Part shown: piece after piece, positions 1 through 5,929 of the stretch | Position numbering within the stretch: position 1 is the stretch's first letter | Layout: each line of letters begins with the position of its first letter | Origin: Nitrospirota bacterium | GTDB taxonomy: Bacteria; Nitrospirota; Thermodesulfovibrionia; Thermodesulfovibrionales; UBA6898 | DNA length: 9,487 bases | Direction of reading: 5' to 3' | NCBI GenBank assembly: GCA_021787505.1 | Contig: JAJYLU010000040.1 | Location: 1 to 9,487 of the forward strand | Notes under the pieces: generated by a model | Told to the model about the DNA's origin: nothing | The model's database searches: none | What the model saw: the letters and a program-made list of their open reading frames with translations, nothing else | Made by a program: the position numbers and the translations under genes

Positions 1-1
1 C

Positions 2-457
2 TGCGACGACCTCTCGTTCGAGGAAGACGAGAAGTCCTACCGGCAGATAAAGACGGTGCTGGAGGGTGGACTGGAGATACGGCCCGCCAACATGCTCATC
101 TACGCCACGTCGAACAGGAGGCACCTCATGCCGGAGAAGACGGTGGACAATATTCCTGTGAATGACGGAGGAGAACTCCATCCCGGCGAGGCGGTTGAGG
201 AAAAGCTTTCGCTTAGTGACAGGTTCGGATTGAGATTCGGATTTCCCCATTTCGAAGCAGGGACCTACCTGGACATCGTTGAAAATTATGCCTCGCTGAA
301 GAAGATCGGGCTTCCCCGAAAGGAATTACAGAGTGAGGCTATGCAGTGGTCTCTCTCGCACGGGAGCTACTCCGGCCGGACGGCCCGCCAGTTCATCGAC
401 GACCTCGAAGGAAAGGGCCGGCTCAGAAAGCCGTCTCGATCCCGGAAGAAGGAATAG
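2..457 (+). CDS. DUF815-family AAA+ ATPase, C-terminal part (5' end outside window)
   Basis: The frame is already open at the window edge and gives 151 residues ending at TAG 455-457. The fragment begins at the Walker B region (CDDLSFEED, acidic pair at residues 2-3), continues with the EGG segment at 21-23, and has a sensor-1-like strand (IYATSNRRH, 33-41) with the polar Ser-Asn. The Walker A half and N-terminus lie upstream of base 1. The order CDDLSFE, then KTVLEGGLE, then ATSNRRHL is typical of DUF815, a family of AAA+ ATPases of unknown cellular role. The C-terminus reads TARQFIDDLEG and then a basic, disordered-looking tail. An internal GTG at 56 could be read as a start, but the homology upstream of it argues that the gene is simply truncated by the window. 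A strong terminator follows about 50 bp downstream. Confidence 0.87.
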   Translation, partial: CDDLSFEEDEKSYRQIKTVLEGGLEIRPANMLIYATSNRRHLMPEKTVDNIPVNDGGELHPGEAVEEKLSLSDRFGLRFGFPHFEAGTYLDIVENYASLKKIGLPRKELQSEAMQWSLSHGSYSGRTARQFIDDLEGKGRLRKPSRSRKKE

Positions 458-505
458 GACTGCGGAGGCCTTTGCGAGGTTCAGGGTAAAGAAAGCATTA
501 ACAAC

Positions 506-533
506 AAAAAGGCCCTGAATTCGGGCCTTTTTT
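506..533. terminator. Bidirectional Rho-independent terminator between the DUF815 gene and hcp
   Basis: GGCCC (511-515) and GGGCC (523-527) form a stem around a 7-nt loop. It is flanked by an A-run (506-510) and a T-run (528-533), which add A-T pairs and supply a U-tract in both directions. The site lies between two convergent genes, 49 bp past the DUF815 stop and 26 bp past the hcp stop, so it can serve both. Confidence 0.9.
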
Positions 534-558
534 ATGCGTTGCAGTATTCTGTGTTGAT

Positions 559-2226
559 CTATGCCGCTGAGTCTACCTCTTTGCAGCAGTCCTCTCCAAG
601 GATCGTTCTCAAATCTTCTTCAGGCGTTGCGGCTATAGGCTTGATGTCGAAGTTCTTAACGAGTACATCGAGCACATTAGGCGTGATAAAGGCCGGAAGT
701 GTCGGCCCAAGGCGTATGTCCTTTATGCCCAGAGAAAGAAGTGTCAGGAGTATTGCCACGGCTTTTTGTTCATACCATGAGAGGATGAGCGAAAGCGGCA
801 GTTCGTTCACACCTACACTGAAGGCCTTCGAAAGGGCAAGGGCGATCCGGATAGCAGAGTACGCGTCGTTGCATTGGCCGATGTCCAGAAGCCTCGGGAT
901 TCCTCCGATAGTCCCGAGTTCCTTGTCGAAGAACCTGAACTTGCCGCAGGCCAGGGTCATCACCACTGTGTCCTTCGGCGTCTTTTCGACAAATTTGGTG
1001 TAATAATTCCTTCCCTGCTTTGCGCCATCGCACCCGCCGACAAGGAAGAAGTGCCGTATCTGCTTGTTCTTTACCGCCTCAATAATTGTGTCCGCGACCG
1101 CCAGGACGGCATTTCTTGCGAATCCGGTCATTACCTCTTTACCCTCCTGGTCCCCGTCAAAACCGGGCAGCTCGAGCGCCTTTTCAACGACCGGAGTGAA
1201 ATCGCGGTCGGCGATATGGGTGATACCCGGCCAACCCACCAGGCCGCAGGTGTAAATATTCCCCTGGTAGGCGTCTAGGGGCTTCTGCAGACAGTTCGTG
1301 GTCATCACGATAGCCCCCGGGAACAGGCTGAACTCCTTCTGCTGGTTCTGCCAGGCAGTTCCGTAGTGGCCGTAGAGATGGGGATAACGCTTCAGCCCGG
1401 GATATCCGTGTGCGGGAAGCATCTCGCCATGGGTATAGACATGAATGCCCTTGCCCTCGGTCTGCCTGAGTATTTCCTCGAGGTCCCTGAGGTCGTGACC
1501 GGAAACCAGGATCGCCTTTCCCTTTTTCGCACCAAGGGGGACCTTTGTAGGAACGGGGTGCCCGTACGTGCCGGTGTTTGCGGCATCGAGCAACTCCATC
1601 GTCCTGAGATTGACCTCGCCGCATTTCATCGCAAGCCCGATCCAATCATTCAATCCAAGGTCTGTCCGTGTCATCGCCGCAAGTGCCTCATGCATGAAGG
1701 CATAGACGGAATCGTCTTCCTGCCCAAGGATATAGGCATGGTCGGCATAGGCGGCGACGCCCTTCAGTCCGTAAAGCACGATATCCTGCAGAGATTGAAT
1801 GTCGGGATTGAGACACCGGGCAGGCACATGCTCCCTGACCCCCTTGCCCTGCTTCACGAGATCTGCGAGACCTGCCGCGGGAGAAAATGAAGCGCTTCCA
1901 TCCGCAAAATCTGTTCTTCCGCCGGCGGCGGACACCTTCGACCTAAGGCCATCCCGAAGTGAAACGGACCTGGTGATAAGGTTCGCGAACCGGTCAGGAT
2001 CAAAATCCACGTTCGTAAGAGTCGAAAAAAGGGCCTTTGCTGTAAAGACGTTGGCGTCATGGTCATTTACGCCGACATTACTTCCTTCTGCCGCATAAAG
2101 CGACAACCCTTTCAGTGAATAAATGAGCAGATCCTGGAGGGCGGCCACCTCCTCGTTCTTGCCGCAGACACCGATTTTTGTGCAGGCCTTGCAGTGGGCC
2201 GCCTGTTCACACTGATAACAAAACAT
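559..2226 (-). CDS. hcp: Hybrid cluster protein (hydroxylamine reductase / NO-detoxifying Hcp), class I
   Basis: This is a full-length prismane protein of 555 residues (about 553 in Desulfovibrio). The N-terminal [4Fe-4S] ligands are C3, C6, C15 and C21, the C-x2-C-x8-C-x5-C spacing of class I proteins from anaerobes; E. coli-type class II has wider spacing. All eight hybrid 4Fe-2S-2O cluster ligands can be placed: H244 (SGHD), E268 (THGEM), C312 (TNCLQ), C399 (GGCDG), C427 (LACGK), C452 (GQCND), and E486 and K488 (WYEQKA). The enzyme is cytoplasmic. Family members reduce hydroxylamine in vitro and are linked to NO reduction and protein S-nitrosylation. No hcr reductase gene adjoins it, so the electron donor is unknown. 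The start is fixed by AGGAGG at 2232-2237, 5 nt before ATG 2224-2226. The gene appears monocistronic. Confidence 0.97.
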   Translation of the reverse strand: MFCYQCEQAAHCKACTKIGVCGKNEEVAALQDLLIYSLKGLSLYAAEGSNVGVNDHDANVFTAKALFSTLTNVDFDPDRFANLITRSVSLRDGLRSKVSAAGGRTDFADGSASFSPAAGLADLVKQGKGVREHVPARCLNPDIQSLQDIVLYGLKGVAAYADHAYILGQEDDSVYAFMHEALAAMTRTDLGLNDWIGLAMKCGEVNLRTMELLDAANTGTYGHPVPTKVPLGAKKGKAILVSGHDLRDLEEILRQTEGKGIHVYTHGEMLPAHGYPGLKRYPHLYGHYGTAWQNQQKEFSLFPGAIVMTTNCLQKPLDAYQGNIYTCGLVGWPGITHIADRDFTPVVEKALELPGFDGDQEGKEVMTGFARNAVLAVADTIIEAVKNKQIRHFFLVGGCDGAKQGRNYYTKFVEKTPKDTVVMTLACGKFRFFDKELGTIGGIPRLLDIGQCNDAYSAIRIALALSKAFSVGVNELPLSLILSWYEQKAVAILLTLLSLGIKDIRLGPTLPAFITPNVLDVLVKNFDIKPIAATPEEDLRTILGEDCCKEVDSAA

Positions 2227-2277
2227 AATAACCTCCTGAGCATGATTTTTTGAGTTTGCTGTCCATAGCTTTAGTTA

Positions 2278-2283
2278 ACTATA
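2278..2283 (-). promoter_or_regulatory. Candidate -10 element of the hcp promoter
   Basis: The minus strand reads TATAGT here, predicting a start near 2271 and a 5' UTR of about 45 nt. The hexamer 17 bp upstream (2301-2306, TACCAA) is a poor -35, as expected for an activator-dependent promoter. The call rests on sequence alone. Confidence 0.5.
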
Positions 2284-2304
2284 AACTTTGAACTTCAGCT
2301 TTGG

Positions 2305-2320
2305 TATGACATAGGTCATA
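2305..2320. promoter_or_regulatory. CRP/FNR-type palindrome upstream of hcp
   Basis: TATGAC-ATAG-GTCATA is a perfect 6+6 inverted repeat with the TGA-N6-TCA core geometry of CRP/FNR-superfamily operators. Its centre (2312.5) lies at -41.5 from the start predicted from the -10 at 2278-2283, the classical class II activator position, and it covers the weak -35. HcpR, a CRP/FNR-family regulator, is known to control hcp in several anaerobes and is the likeliest candidate. The regulator gene is not in this window. Confidence 0.6.
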
Positions 2321-2369
2321 TGTAAAGAAATTTTCGTCAGGTAAGTATATTGGAAATACCGGATGTCAT

Positions 2370-2394
2370 GGCGCCGGCCGGCGAAGCCGGCGCC
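2370..2394 (-). terminator. GC-rich hairpin downstream of ridA, possible end of the leuCD-ridA transcript
   Basis: GGCGCCGGC (2370-2378) and GCCGGCGCC (2386-2394) pair perfectly over 9 bp around a 7-nt loop, 20 bp past the ridA stop. No U-tract follows on the minus strand, so this is not a classical intrinsic terminator. It could protect the 3' end, assist Rho-dependent termination, or be a copy of a dispersed GC-rich palindromic repeat. It also separates ridA from the hcp promoter, which is read in the same direction. Confidence 0.45.
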
Positions 2395-2414
2395 TTCAGC
2401 CAATCAAATGCGTG

Positions 2415-2876
2415 CTACCCTTGCACCTCAAAGATAAACGAGACCTCCACCGGCGCGTTCAGCGGCAGGATATTTACGCCTACGGCGGTCCTCGTATGTC
2501 TACCCGTCTCCCCGAAGACCGAGAACATGAGGTCAGAAGCCCCGTTTAGGACCTTCGGCTGGTCGATAAAATTCGCTGCCGATGCGACATACCCCTCAAT
2601 CCTGACGCAACGCTTAACTTTGTCCAGCCCCCCGATTGCCGACTTCAGCACAGCAAGCCCGTTTATCGCCGCGGTCTTTGCAGCCCCGGCCGCTTCTTCG
2701 AGTGAGACTGTTTCCCCTACCCTGCCGGTCTTTATCAGCTTCCCTTCATGCAGCGGCAGCATTCCGCTCAGATAAATGAGATTTCCCGTTCTCACGAAAG
2801 GAACATAGGAACCGAGGGGCTTCGGTGCTTCAGGCAGCTCGATTCCGAGAGACTTCAATTTTTCTTCAGGTGTCAT
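2415..2876 (-). CDS. RidA/YjgF-family enamine/imine deaminase, long subgroup
   Basis: This 153-residue protein of the RidA (YjgF/YER057c/UK114) superfamily belongs to the longer subgroup with an N-terminal extension; classical RidA has about 128 residues. Visible family blocks are LIYLSGMLPLHEGKL (33-47), EEAAGAAKTAAINGL (60-74) and GRHTRTAVGVNILPLN (125-140). R129 aligns with the catalytic Arg105 of RidA, which binds the carboxylate of 2-aminoacrylate-type imines. Hydrolysing such imines spares PLP enzymes from damage. The protein should be a cytoplasmic trimer. It is the third gene of the leuC-leuD operon: its AGGAGG (2881-2886) touches the leuD stop and lies 4 nt before ATG 2874-2876, so it is probably co-translated. 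The context suggests a tie to branched-chain amino acid synthesis. The exact substrate of this subgroup is not certain. Confidence 0.9.
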   Translation of the reverse strand: MTPEEKLKSLGIELPEAPKPLGSYVPFVRTGNLIYLSGMLPLHEGKLIKTGRVGETVSLEEAAGAAKTAAINGLAVLKSAIGGLDKVKRCVRIEGYVASAANFIDQPKVLNGASDLMFSVFGETGRHTRTAVGVNILPLNAPVEVSFIFEVQG

Positions 2877-2885
2877 GGGACCTCC

Positions 2886-3407
2886 TCAATATCTCGCATC
2901 CGCGAAATCGACCCATCCGCCAGCCCTGATAAGGGCCTTGTCGAACTCCGAAATCGAATAATCGAAGGTCTCTTTTCTCTTTCCGGACTCTATCGTCAAT
3001 TTGTTCCCCTGAAAGTCGACCGAGACCTTCGCACCCTCTTTGTGGCTGAACAGTCTGTCGATCGCACTTTCGGGCAGCTCTATCGCGAGCATGCCGCAGT
3101 TGAACATGTTCTGCCGGAATATCCGCGCAAAGCTGGATGCAATCACAACGTTGATGTGGTTCATCTCGAAGACCCACGGCGCGTGCTCCCGCGACGAGCC
3201 GCATCCGAAGTTTGCCCTTGTCACGATCACCCTGGCATCAGCCACACCGGGGGACCGCGGGTCGAACCCCCCGAGTTTCAGGTCTTCGAGCATATGCGGC
3301 TTTAACGCGTCCTTCGATATCTCCGTGAGATACTTGGCCGGTATAATCTCGTCCGTATTGATGTCCGACCTGTCCAGAAAAAGGACCTTGCCCCCGAATT
3401 CCTTCAT
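2886..3407 (-). CDS. leuD: 3-isopropylmalate dehydratase (isomerase) small subunit, short HacB/LeuD2 type
   Basis: This 173-residue swivel-domain subunit works with the neighbouring large subunit to interconvert 2- and 3-isopropylmalate in leucine synthesis. It is the short archaeal/bacterial type, not the roughly 200-residue E. coli form. It shows DRSDINTDEIIP (12-23), the substrate-recognition loop starting YLTE (26-29), and the signature NFGCGSSREHAPW (67-79). The open frame extends back to 3551, but the true start is ATG 3405-3407. That start overlaps the leuC stop as ATGA and follows AAGGAGGT (3413-3420); the upstream extension lies inside leuC and has no homology. The pair could also act on methylmalate-type substrates (citramalate route to isoleucine) or a homoaconitate-like acid. 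The YL start of the loop resembles isopropylmalate isomerases, but this is not decisive. Confidence 0.9.
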   Translation of the reverse strand: MKEFGGKVLFLDRSDINTDEIIPAKYLTEISKDALKPHMLEDLKLGGFDPRSPGVADARVIVTRANFGCGSSREHAPWVFEMNHINVVIASSFARIFRQNMFNCGMLAIELPESAIDRLFSHKEGAKVSVDFQGNKLTIESGKRKETFDYSISEFDKALIRAGGWVDFADARY

Positions 3408-4702
3408 TTCGCACCTCCTTTGCTGTATTTCCTCGGGTCTGCGATCTTGCCCTCTATCGCCGTCACGGCGGCTGTCGCCGGGCTCATGAGATGCACCATT
3501 CCTCCCCTGCCCATCCTCCCGTTGAAGTTCCTGTTCGTTGTGGACGCGCAAACTTCACTGGGCGCCAGCACCCCGTTGGACATGCCGAGGCAGGCGCCGC
3601 AGGTAGGGTTCGTCACGCAAAAACCCGCGTCCATGAAAATCTTGATGATGCCTTCCTCGTCCGCCTGCCTGAATACCTTCGGAGTGGCAGGAGAAACGAT
3701 GCCCCGTACTGTGGGCGCGATCGTCCTGCCTTTCAGGTAATCCGCCGCCACACGGAGGTCTTCGATCCTTCCGTTGGTGCAGGATCCGATGTAGACCTGG
3801 TCCACCGGCTCCCCCGCAATCATGGAGACGTCTTTCACCTGGTCCGGCTTGTACCCGTGCGTAACCTGCGGCTCCATGCCCGTGACGTCGATATCCAGCA
3901 CCATCACGTACTCGCAGCCTTCGTCCGACCACCATCTAATGAAGTCCGCGGCGGCCGCCTTCTTGTCCTTGTATTCGGACGATATGAATGGCCAGAGGTA
4001 CTCCACCGTCACCTCATCCGGCATGCAAACCCCGGATGTCCCTCCTGCCTCTATCGCCATATTGCAAAGGGTCATTCTGCTTTCCATCGACATGCCCCTG
4101 ACCACTTCTCCATGGAACTCGATCACGCAGTCGGTCGCGCCGTTTACCGTCAGCTTTTTGATCACACTGAGGATCACGTCCTTTGCATAGACGCCCTCCG
4201 GCATCTTTCCCCGGATATTGATGCGGATGGTCTTGGGTTCCCTGAAGGCGCAGACACCCTTCAGGATGCCCACCTCCAGATCGGTCGTCCCGACACCCGC
4301 GGCAAAGGCGCCGAATGCGCCGTGGGTGCAGGTATGCGAGTCGCCCATAATCACGGTATATCCGGGGCGGATGAACCCGCTTTCCGGGAATATGGCATGA
4401 CATACGCCGTTCCTTCCTATATCGAAAAAGTCCCTGATCGCATGCCTCCTTGCCCAGTCCCTTAGTATCTTCCCTTGCTGCGCGGTCTTCGTGTCCTTTG
4501 CAGGGGTGACGTGGTCGATCACCACCTTTATCTTCTCCGGATCGAATACCCTGTCTTTTCCCCTGGCGACAAGGTCGTTGATCGCGATGGGGGTGGTGAT
4601 CTCGTGGCACATCACCACATCGATGCCGAGGACCTTCGTCCCCGGAAAGGGCTCATCCCGCAGATGGGCCTGAAAGACTTTCTCCGAAAGTGTCATCGCC
4701 AT
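3404..4702 (-). CDS. leuC: 3-isopropylmalate dehydratase (isomerase) large subunit, HacA/LeuC2 type
   Basis: This 432-residue aconitase-superfamily large subunit carries the catalytic [4Fe-4S] cluster. The ligands are visible as C308 (IGSCTN) and C368/C371 (TCGAC). Other hallmarks are VIDHVTPAKD (61-70), MGDSHTCTHG (119-128) and STTNRNFNGRMG (387-398). The length of about 430 fits the archaeal/bacterial two-subunit type; the E. coli form is about 466 residues. It is the first gene of leuC-leuD-ridA. The start is ATG 4700-4702, with AAGG at 4711-4714; a second Met two codons in (4694-4696) is an alternative. The enzyme is cytoplasmic and its exposed cluster is normally sensitive to oxygen and NO. 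The gene has an unusually long 5' leader with a short ORF and a terminator, described separately, which suggests transcriptional attenuation in addition to regulation by the divergent LysR protein. Confidence 0.92.
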   Translation of the reverse strand: MAMTLSEKVFQAHLRDEPFPGTKVLGIDVVMCHEITTPIAINDLVARGKDRVFDPEKIKVVIDHVTPAKDTKTAQQGKILRDWARRHAIRDFFDIGRNGVCHAIFPESGFIRPGYTVIMGDSHTCTHGAFGAFAAGVGTTDLEVGILKGVCAFREPKTIRINIRGKMPEGVYAKDVILSVIKKLTVNGATDCVIEFHGEVVRGMSMESRMTLCNMAIEAGGTSGVCMPDEVTVEYLWPFISSEYKDKKAAAADFIRWWSDEGCEYVMVLDIDVTGMEPQVTHGYKPDQVKDVSMIAGEPVDQVYIGSCTNGRIEDLRVAADYLKGRTIAPTVRGIVSPATPKVFRQADEEGIIKIFMDAGFCVTNPTCGACLGMSNGVLAPSEVCASTTNRNFNGRMGRGGMVHLMSPATAAVTAIEGKIADPRKYSKGGAK

Positions 4703-4775
4703 ATTATTGTCCTTTCGATGCCTATTCTGATGTTGTCCTTACGGTTGATCCACAAAACAGAAGACAAACGTGCTG

Positions 4776-4811
4776 AAAAAGGGCCATAACCTGAGGCTCC
4801 GCAAGGCCCTT
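4776..4811 (-). terminator. Intrinsic terminator in the leuC leader
   Basis: On the minus strand, AAGGGCC (4811-4805) pairs with GGCCCTT (4785-4779). The T-run at 4780-4776 follows, its first two bases lying in the stem. A 19-nt loop separates the arms, and inside it AGCC/GGTT can add a small inner stem. A competing short hairpin, GCAAG/CTTGC within 4801-4813, would tie up the 5' arm. The terminator lies about 75 nt upstream of the leuC ATG and faces into leuC, so it can only act by premature termination of the leuC transcript. Confidence 0.6.
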
Positions 4812-4840
4812 GCATGTTTGGAAATACCTTCTTCTGTATG

Positions 4841-4912
4841 TCAGTCGAGACCAAAACCGCGTTTACGTGAACCTCGATTATTATCTGCCGAATTTATGGA
4901 CTTTTTCAGCAT
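4841..4912 (-). CDS. Short upstream ORF (23 codons) in the leuC leader, possible leader peptide
   Basis: ATG 4910-4912 is preceded by AGGAG (4922-4926) at 9 nt, among the better ribosome binding sites in the window. The ORF reads MLKKSINSADNN followed by RGSRKRGFGLD and stops at TGA 4841-4843. It has only two Leu codons (CTG at codon 2, CTC at 22) and no Leu run, unlike classical leu leader peptides. It is rich in Arg/Lys and Gly. The start region is buried in the 5' arm of the long inverted repeat and the stop lies 29 nt before the terminator stem. The peptide may matter only through ribosome position. No homologue is recognised. Confidence 0.42.
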   Translation of the reverse strand: MLKKSINSADNNRGSRKRGFGLD

Positions 4913-4938
4913 GCTTGTCTTCTCCTGATGAGATTCAG

Positions 4939-4967
4939 TTGACTCCATTATGGATTTAGAATATCAT
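4939..4967 (+). promoter_or_regulatory. Sigma-70-type promoter for the LysR gene
   Basis: TTGACT (4939-4944), a 17-bp spacer, then TATCAT (4962-4967). The predicted start is near 4974, giving a 5' UTR of about 47 nt before ATG 5021. The -10 overlaps the 4966-4979 inverted repeat and faces the leuC promoter, so the two promoters physically overlap. Confidence 0.6.
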
Positions 4968-4986
4968 ACGTCTATGTATTATTCAA
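4958..4986 (-). promoter_or_regulatory. Sigma-70-type promoter for leuC-leuD-ridA
   Basis: On the minus strand TTGAAT (4986-4981), a 17-bp spacer, then TATTCT (4963-4958). The predicted start is near 4951, which gives a leader of about 249 nt before the leuC ATG. The spacer holds the 4966-4979 inverted repeat. Confidence 0.6.
4966..4979. promoter_or_regulatory. Small inverted repeat of LysR-box type shared by both promoters
   Basis: ATAC-N6-GTAT is a perfect 4+4 inverted repeat in AT-rich DNA. It lies in the -35/-10 spacer of the leuC promoter and overlaps the -10 and start region of the lysR promoter. LysR-family proteins bind short interrupted dyads of this kind (general form T-N11-A; here the T to A gap is 10). 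The placement would suit autorepression and effects on leuC. Four-base arms can occur by chance. Confidence 0.38.
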
Positions 4987-5020
4987 ATTCATTATTTTCA
5001 TTTTGGTTATAACTTCCGGT

Positions 5021-5905
5021 ATGGATTTCTATCAGCTTGTCTATTTCAGAAAAGTCGCTCTGGCCAGGAGCATAAGCCGTGCTGCCGAGGAACTCCTCAT
5101 CACCCAGCCCGCGGTCAGCAAACGGATACGGTCACTCGAGGAGGAGCTCGGGGCAAAGCTCTTCGACCGCATCGGCAAGAAAATATTTCTCACCAAGACC
5201 GGTGAGGTCCTCTTTGCCCATGCGGAAAAAGTCCTGCGTGACCTCGATGAGGCAAAGACCGCCGTCCGGGACATGTCGGAGCAATGCGCCGGGGAACTCG
5301 TCATCGGCACGAGCGATCATATCAGCCTGCACCGGCTCCCGGGGGTCCTGAAGGCCTACATCACGGCTTTCCCAAAGGTGGACCTGAAACTCCGCTGCCA
5401 CCGCTCCGAGACCGTGCTCGATATGGTCGCCAGGAACCTCGTCGACCTCGGCGTCGTCACCCTCCCGGGAATCGCGCCGAACCTCGTAATGAAAGTGATT
5501 TGGGAAGACCCCATGTCTCTCGTGTTTCCGAAGGAACATCCTCTGGCGGGTCGAAAGACGATCGCGCTCAGAGACGTCACCGGATACGGGATGATCCTGC
5601 CTGAGACAGGGACAACGACCCGCAGGAATATCGACGCCGCTTTCACGAAGAAAAGACTCCTTCCGAAGGTGGCCATGGAGGTCGCTTACATCGAAACGAT
5701 CAAGGGCCTTGTAAAGGCAGGGCTCGGTATTTCGATCCTCCCCGACAAGGCGGTGGAGCAGGAGATAAAATCAGGCGAACTCCTGAAGGCAGGAATACGG
5801 AATGCGAACTTTTCAAGGAAGCTCGGCATCGTCCACCTAAAGAACAAATTCCTTTCCCGTCCGGCGATCCAGTTCATGAAGTTCCTGGAATATAAGCAAG
5901 CGTGA
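5021..5905 (+). CDS. LysR-family transcriptional regulator, divergent from leuC
   Basis: This is a 294-residue LTTR. The N-terminal winged helix-turn-helix is clear (MDFYQLVYFRKVALARS, then SRAAEELLITQPAVSKRIRS at 19-38, and FDRIGKKIFLTKTGE at 48-62). A coiled-coil linker follows (about 63-90), then a periplasmic-binding-protein-like effector domain from about residue 91, with GLVKAGLGISILP near the C-terminus. I chose ATG 5021 because MDFYQLVYF is a standard family N-terminus; an in-frame TTG at 5003 would add six unsupported residues. No good Shine-Dalgarno is visible. LTTRs bind as tetramers and often control the divergent operon, here leuC-leuD-ridA. The effector is unknown, and 2-isopropylmalate would be a guess by analogy with other leucine regulators. 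A 12-bp palindrome (5902-5913) covers the stop codon. Confidence 0.93.
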   Translation: MDFYQLVYFRKVALARSISRAAEELLITQPAVSKRIRSLEEELGAKLFDRIGKKIFLTKTGEVLFAHAEKVLRDLDEAKTAVRDMSEQCAGELVIGTSDHISLHRLPGVLKAYITAFPKVDLKLRCHRSETVLDMVARNLVDLGVVTLPGIAPNLVMKVIWEDPMSLVFPKEHPLAGRKTIALRDVTGYGMILPETGTTTRRNIDAAFTKKRLLPKVAMEVAYIETIKGLVKAGLGISILPDKAVEQEIKSGELLKAGIRNANFSRKLGIVHLKNKFLSRPAIQFMKFLEYKQA

Positions 5906-5929
5906 CGCGTCACCGCCAGACTTCCAACG

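Larger units (their letters stand above)
4759..4923 (-). ncRNA. Candidate attenuator leader of leuC with long inverted repeat (or MITE remnant)
   Basis: Arms at 4759-4781 and 4901-4923 are complementary at 21 of 23 positions. A further CCATAA/TTATGG-type block (4894-4899 with 4784-4789) extends the pairing after a one-base offset. On the leuC-sense strand the 3' arm contains the descending half and U-tract of an intrinsic terminator (4776-4811), so the long pairing and the terminator exclude each other. The 5' arm covers the end of the Shine-Dalgarno, the start codon and the first codons of a short ORF (4841-4912). This resembles an attenuator in which ribosome occupancy of the 5' arm decides termination. 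The alternative is a 165-bp miniature transposable element with 23-bp terminal inverted repeats. I see no target-site duplication. Confidence 0.5.

Noticed and set aside
539..1003. Long open frames on the plus strand opposite hcp (and similar ones opposite leuC and the LysR gene)
   Set aside because: They are antisense shadows of conserved genes, with no ribosome binding site or recognisable domain.
2272..2281. TAGTTAACTA palindrome in the hcp 5' region
   Set aside because: It overlaps the predicted -10 and start site and is AT-rich, so the symmetry may be a by-product of the promoter. It is too short to call an operator on its own.
3408..3551. Upstream extension of the leuD reading frame (48 codons before the chosen start)
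   Set aside because: It lies wholly inside the leuC coding region and has low-complexity Arg/Asp/Gly composition without family similarity. The ATGA overlap and AAGGAGGT fix the start at 3407.
4693..4815. A second leader ORF on the minus strand (40 codons) that ends inside the leuC start region
   Set aside because: Its only Shine-Dalgarno candidate is about 11 nt from the ATG and weak. It runs through the terminator and shows no recognisable composition, so it is most likely chance.
5003..5020. TTG start giving six more residues on the LysR protein
   Set aside because: The family N-terminus begins at MDFYQLVYF, and there is no Shine-Dalgarno before the TTG.
5902..5913. Perfect 12-bp palindrome GTGACGCGTCAC over the LysR stop codon
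   Set aside because: There is no loop or T-run for a terminator and no second copy in the window. A 12-bp palindrome of this kind can occur by chance in coding sequence.
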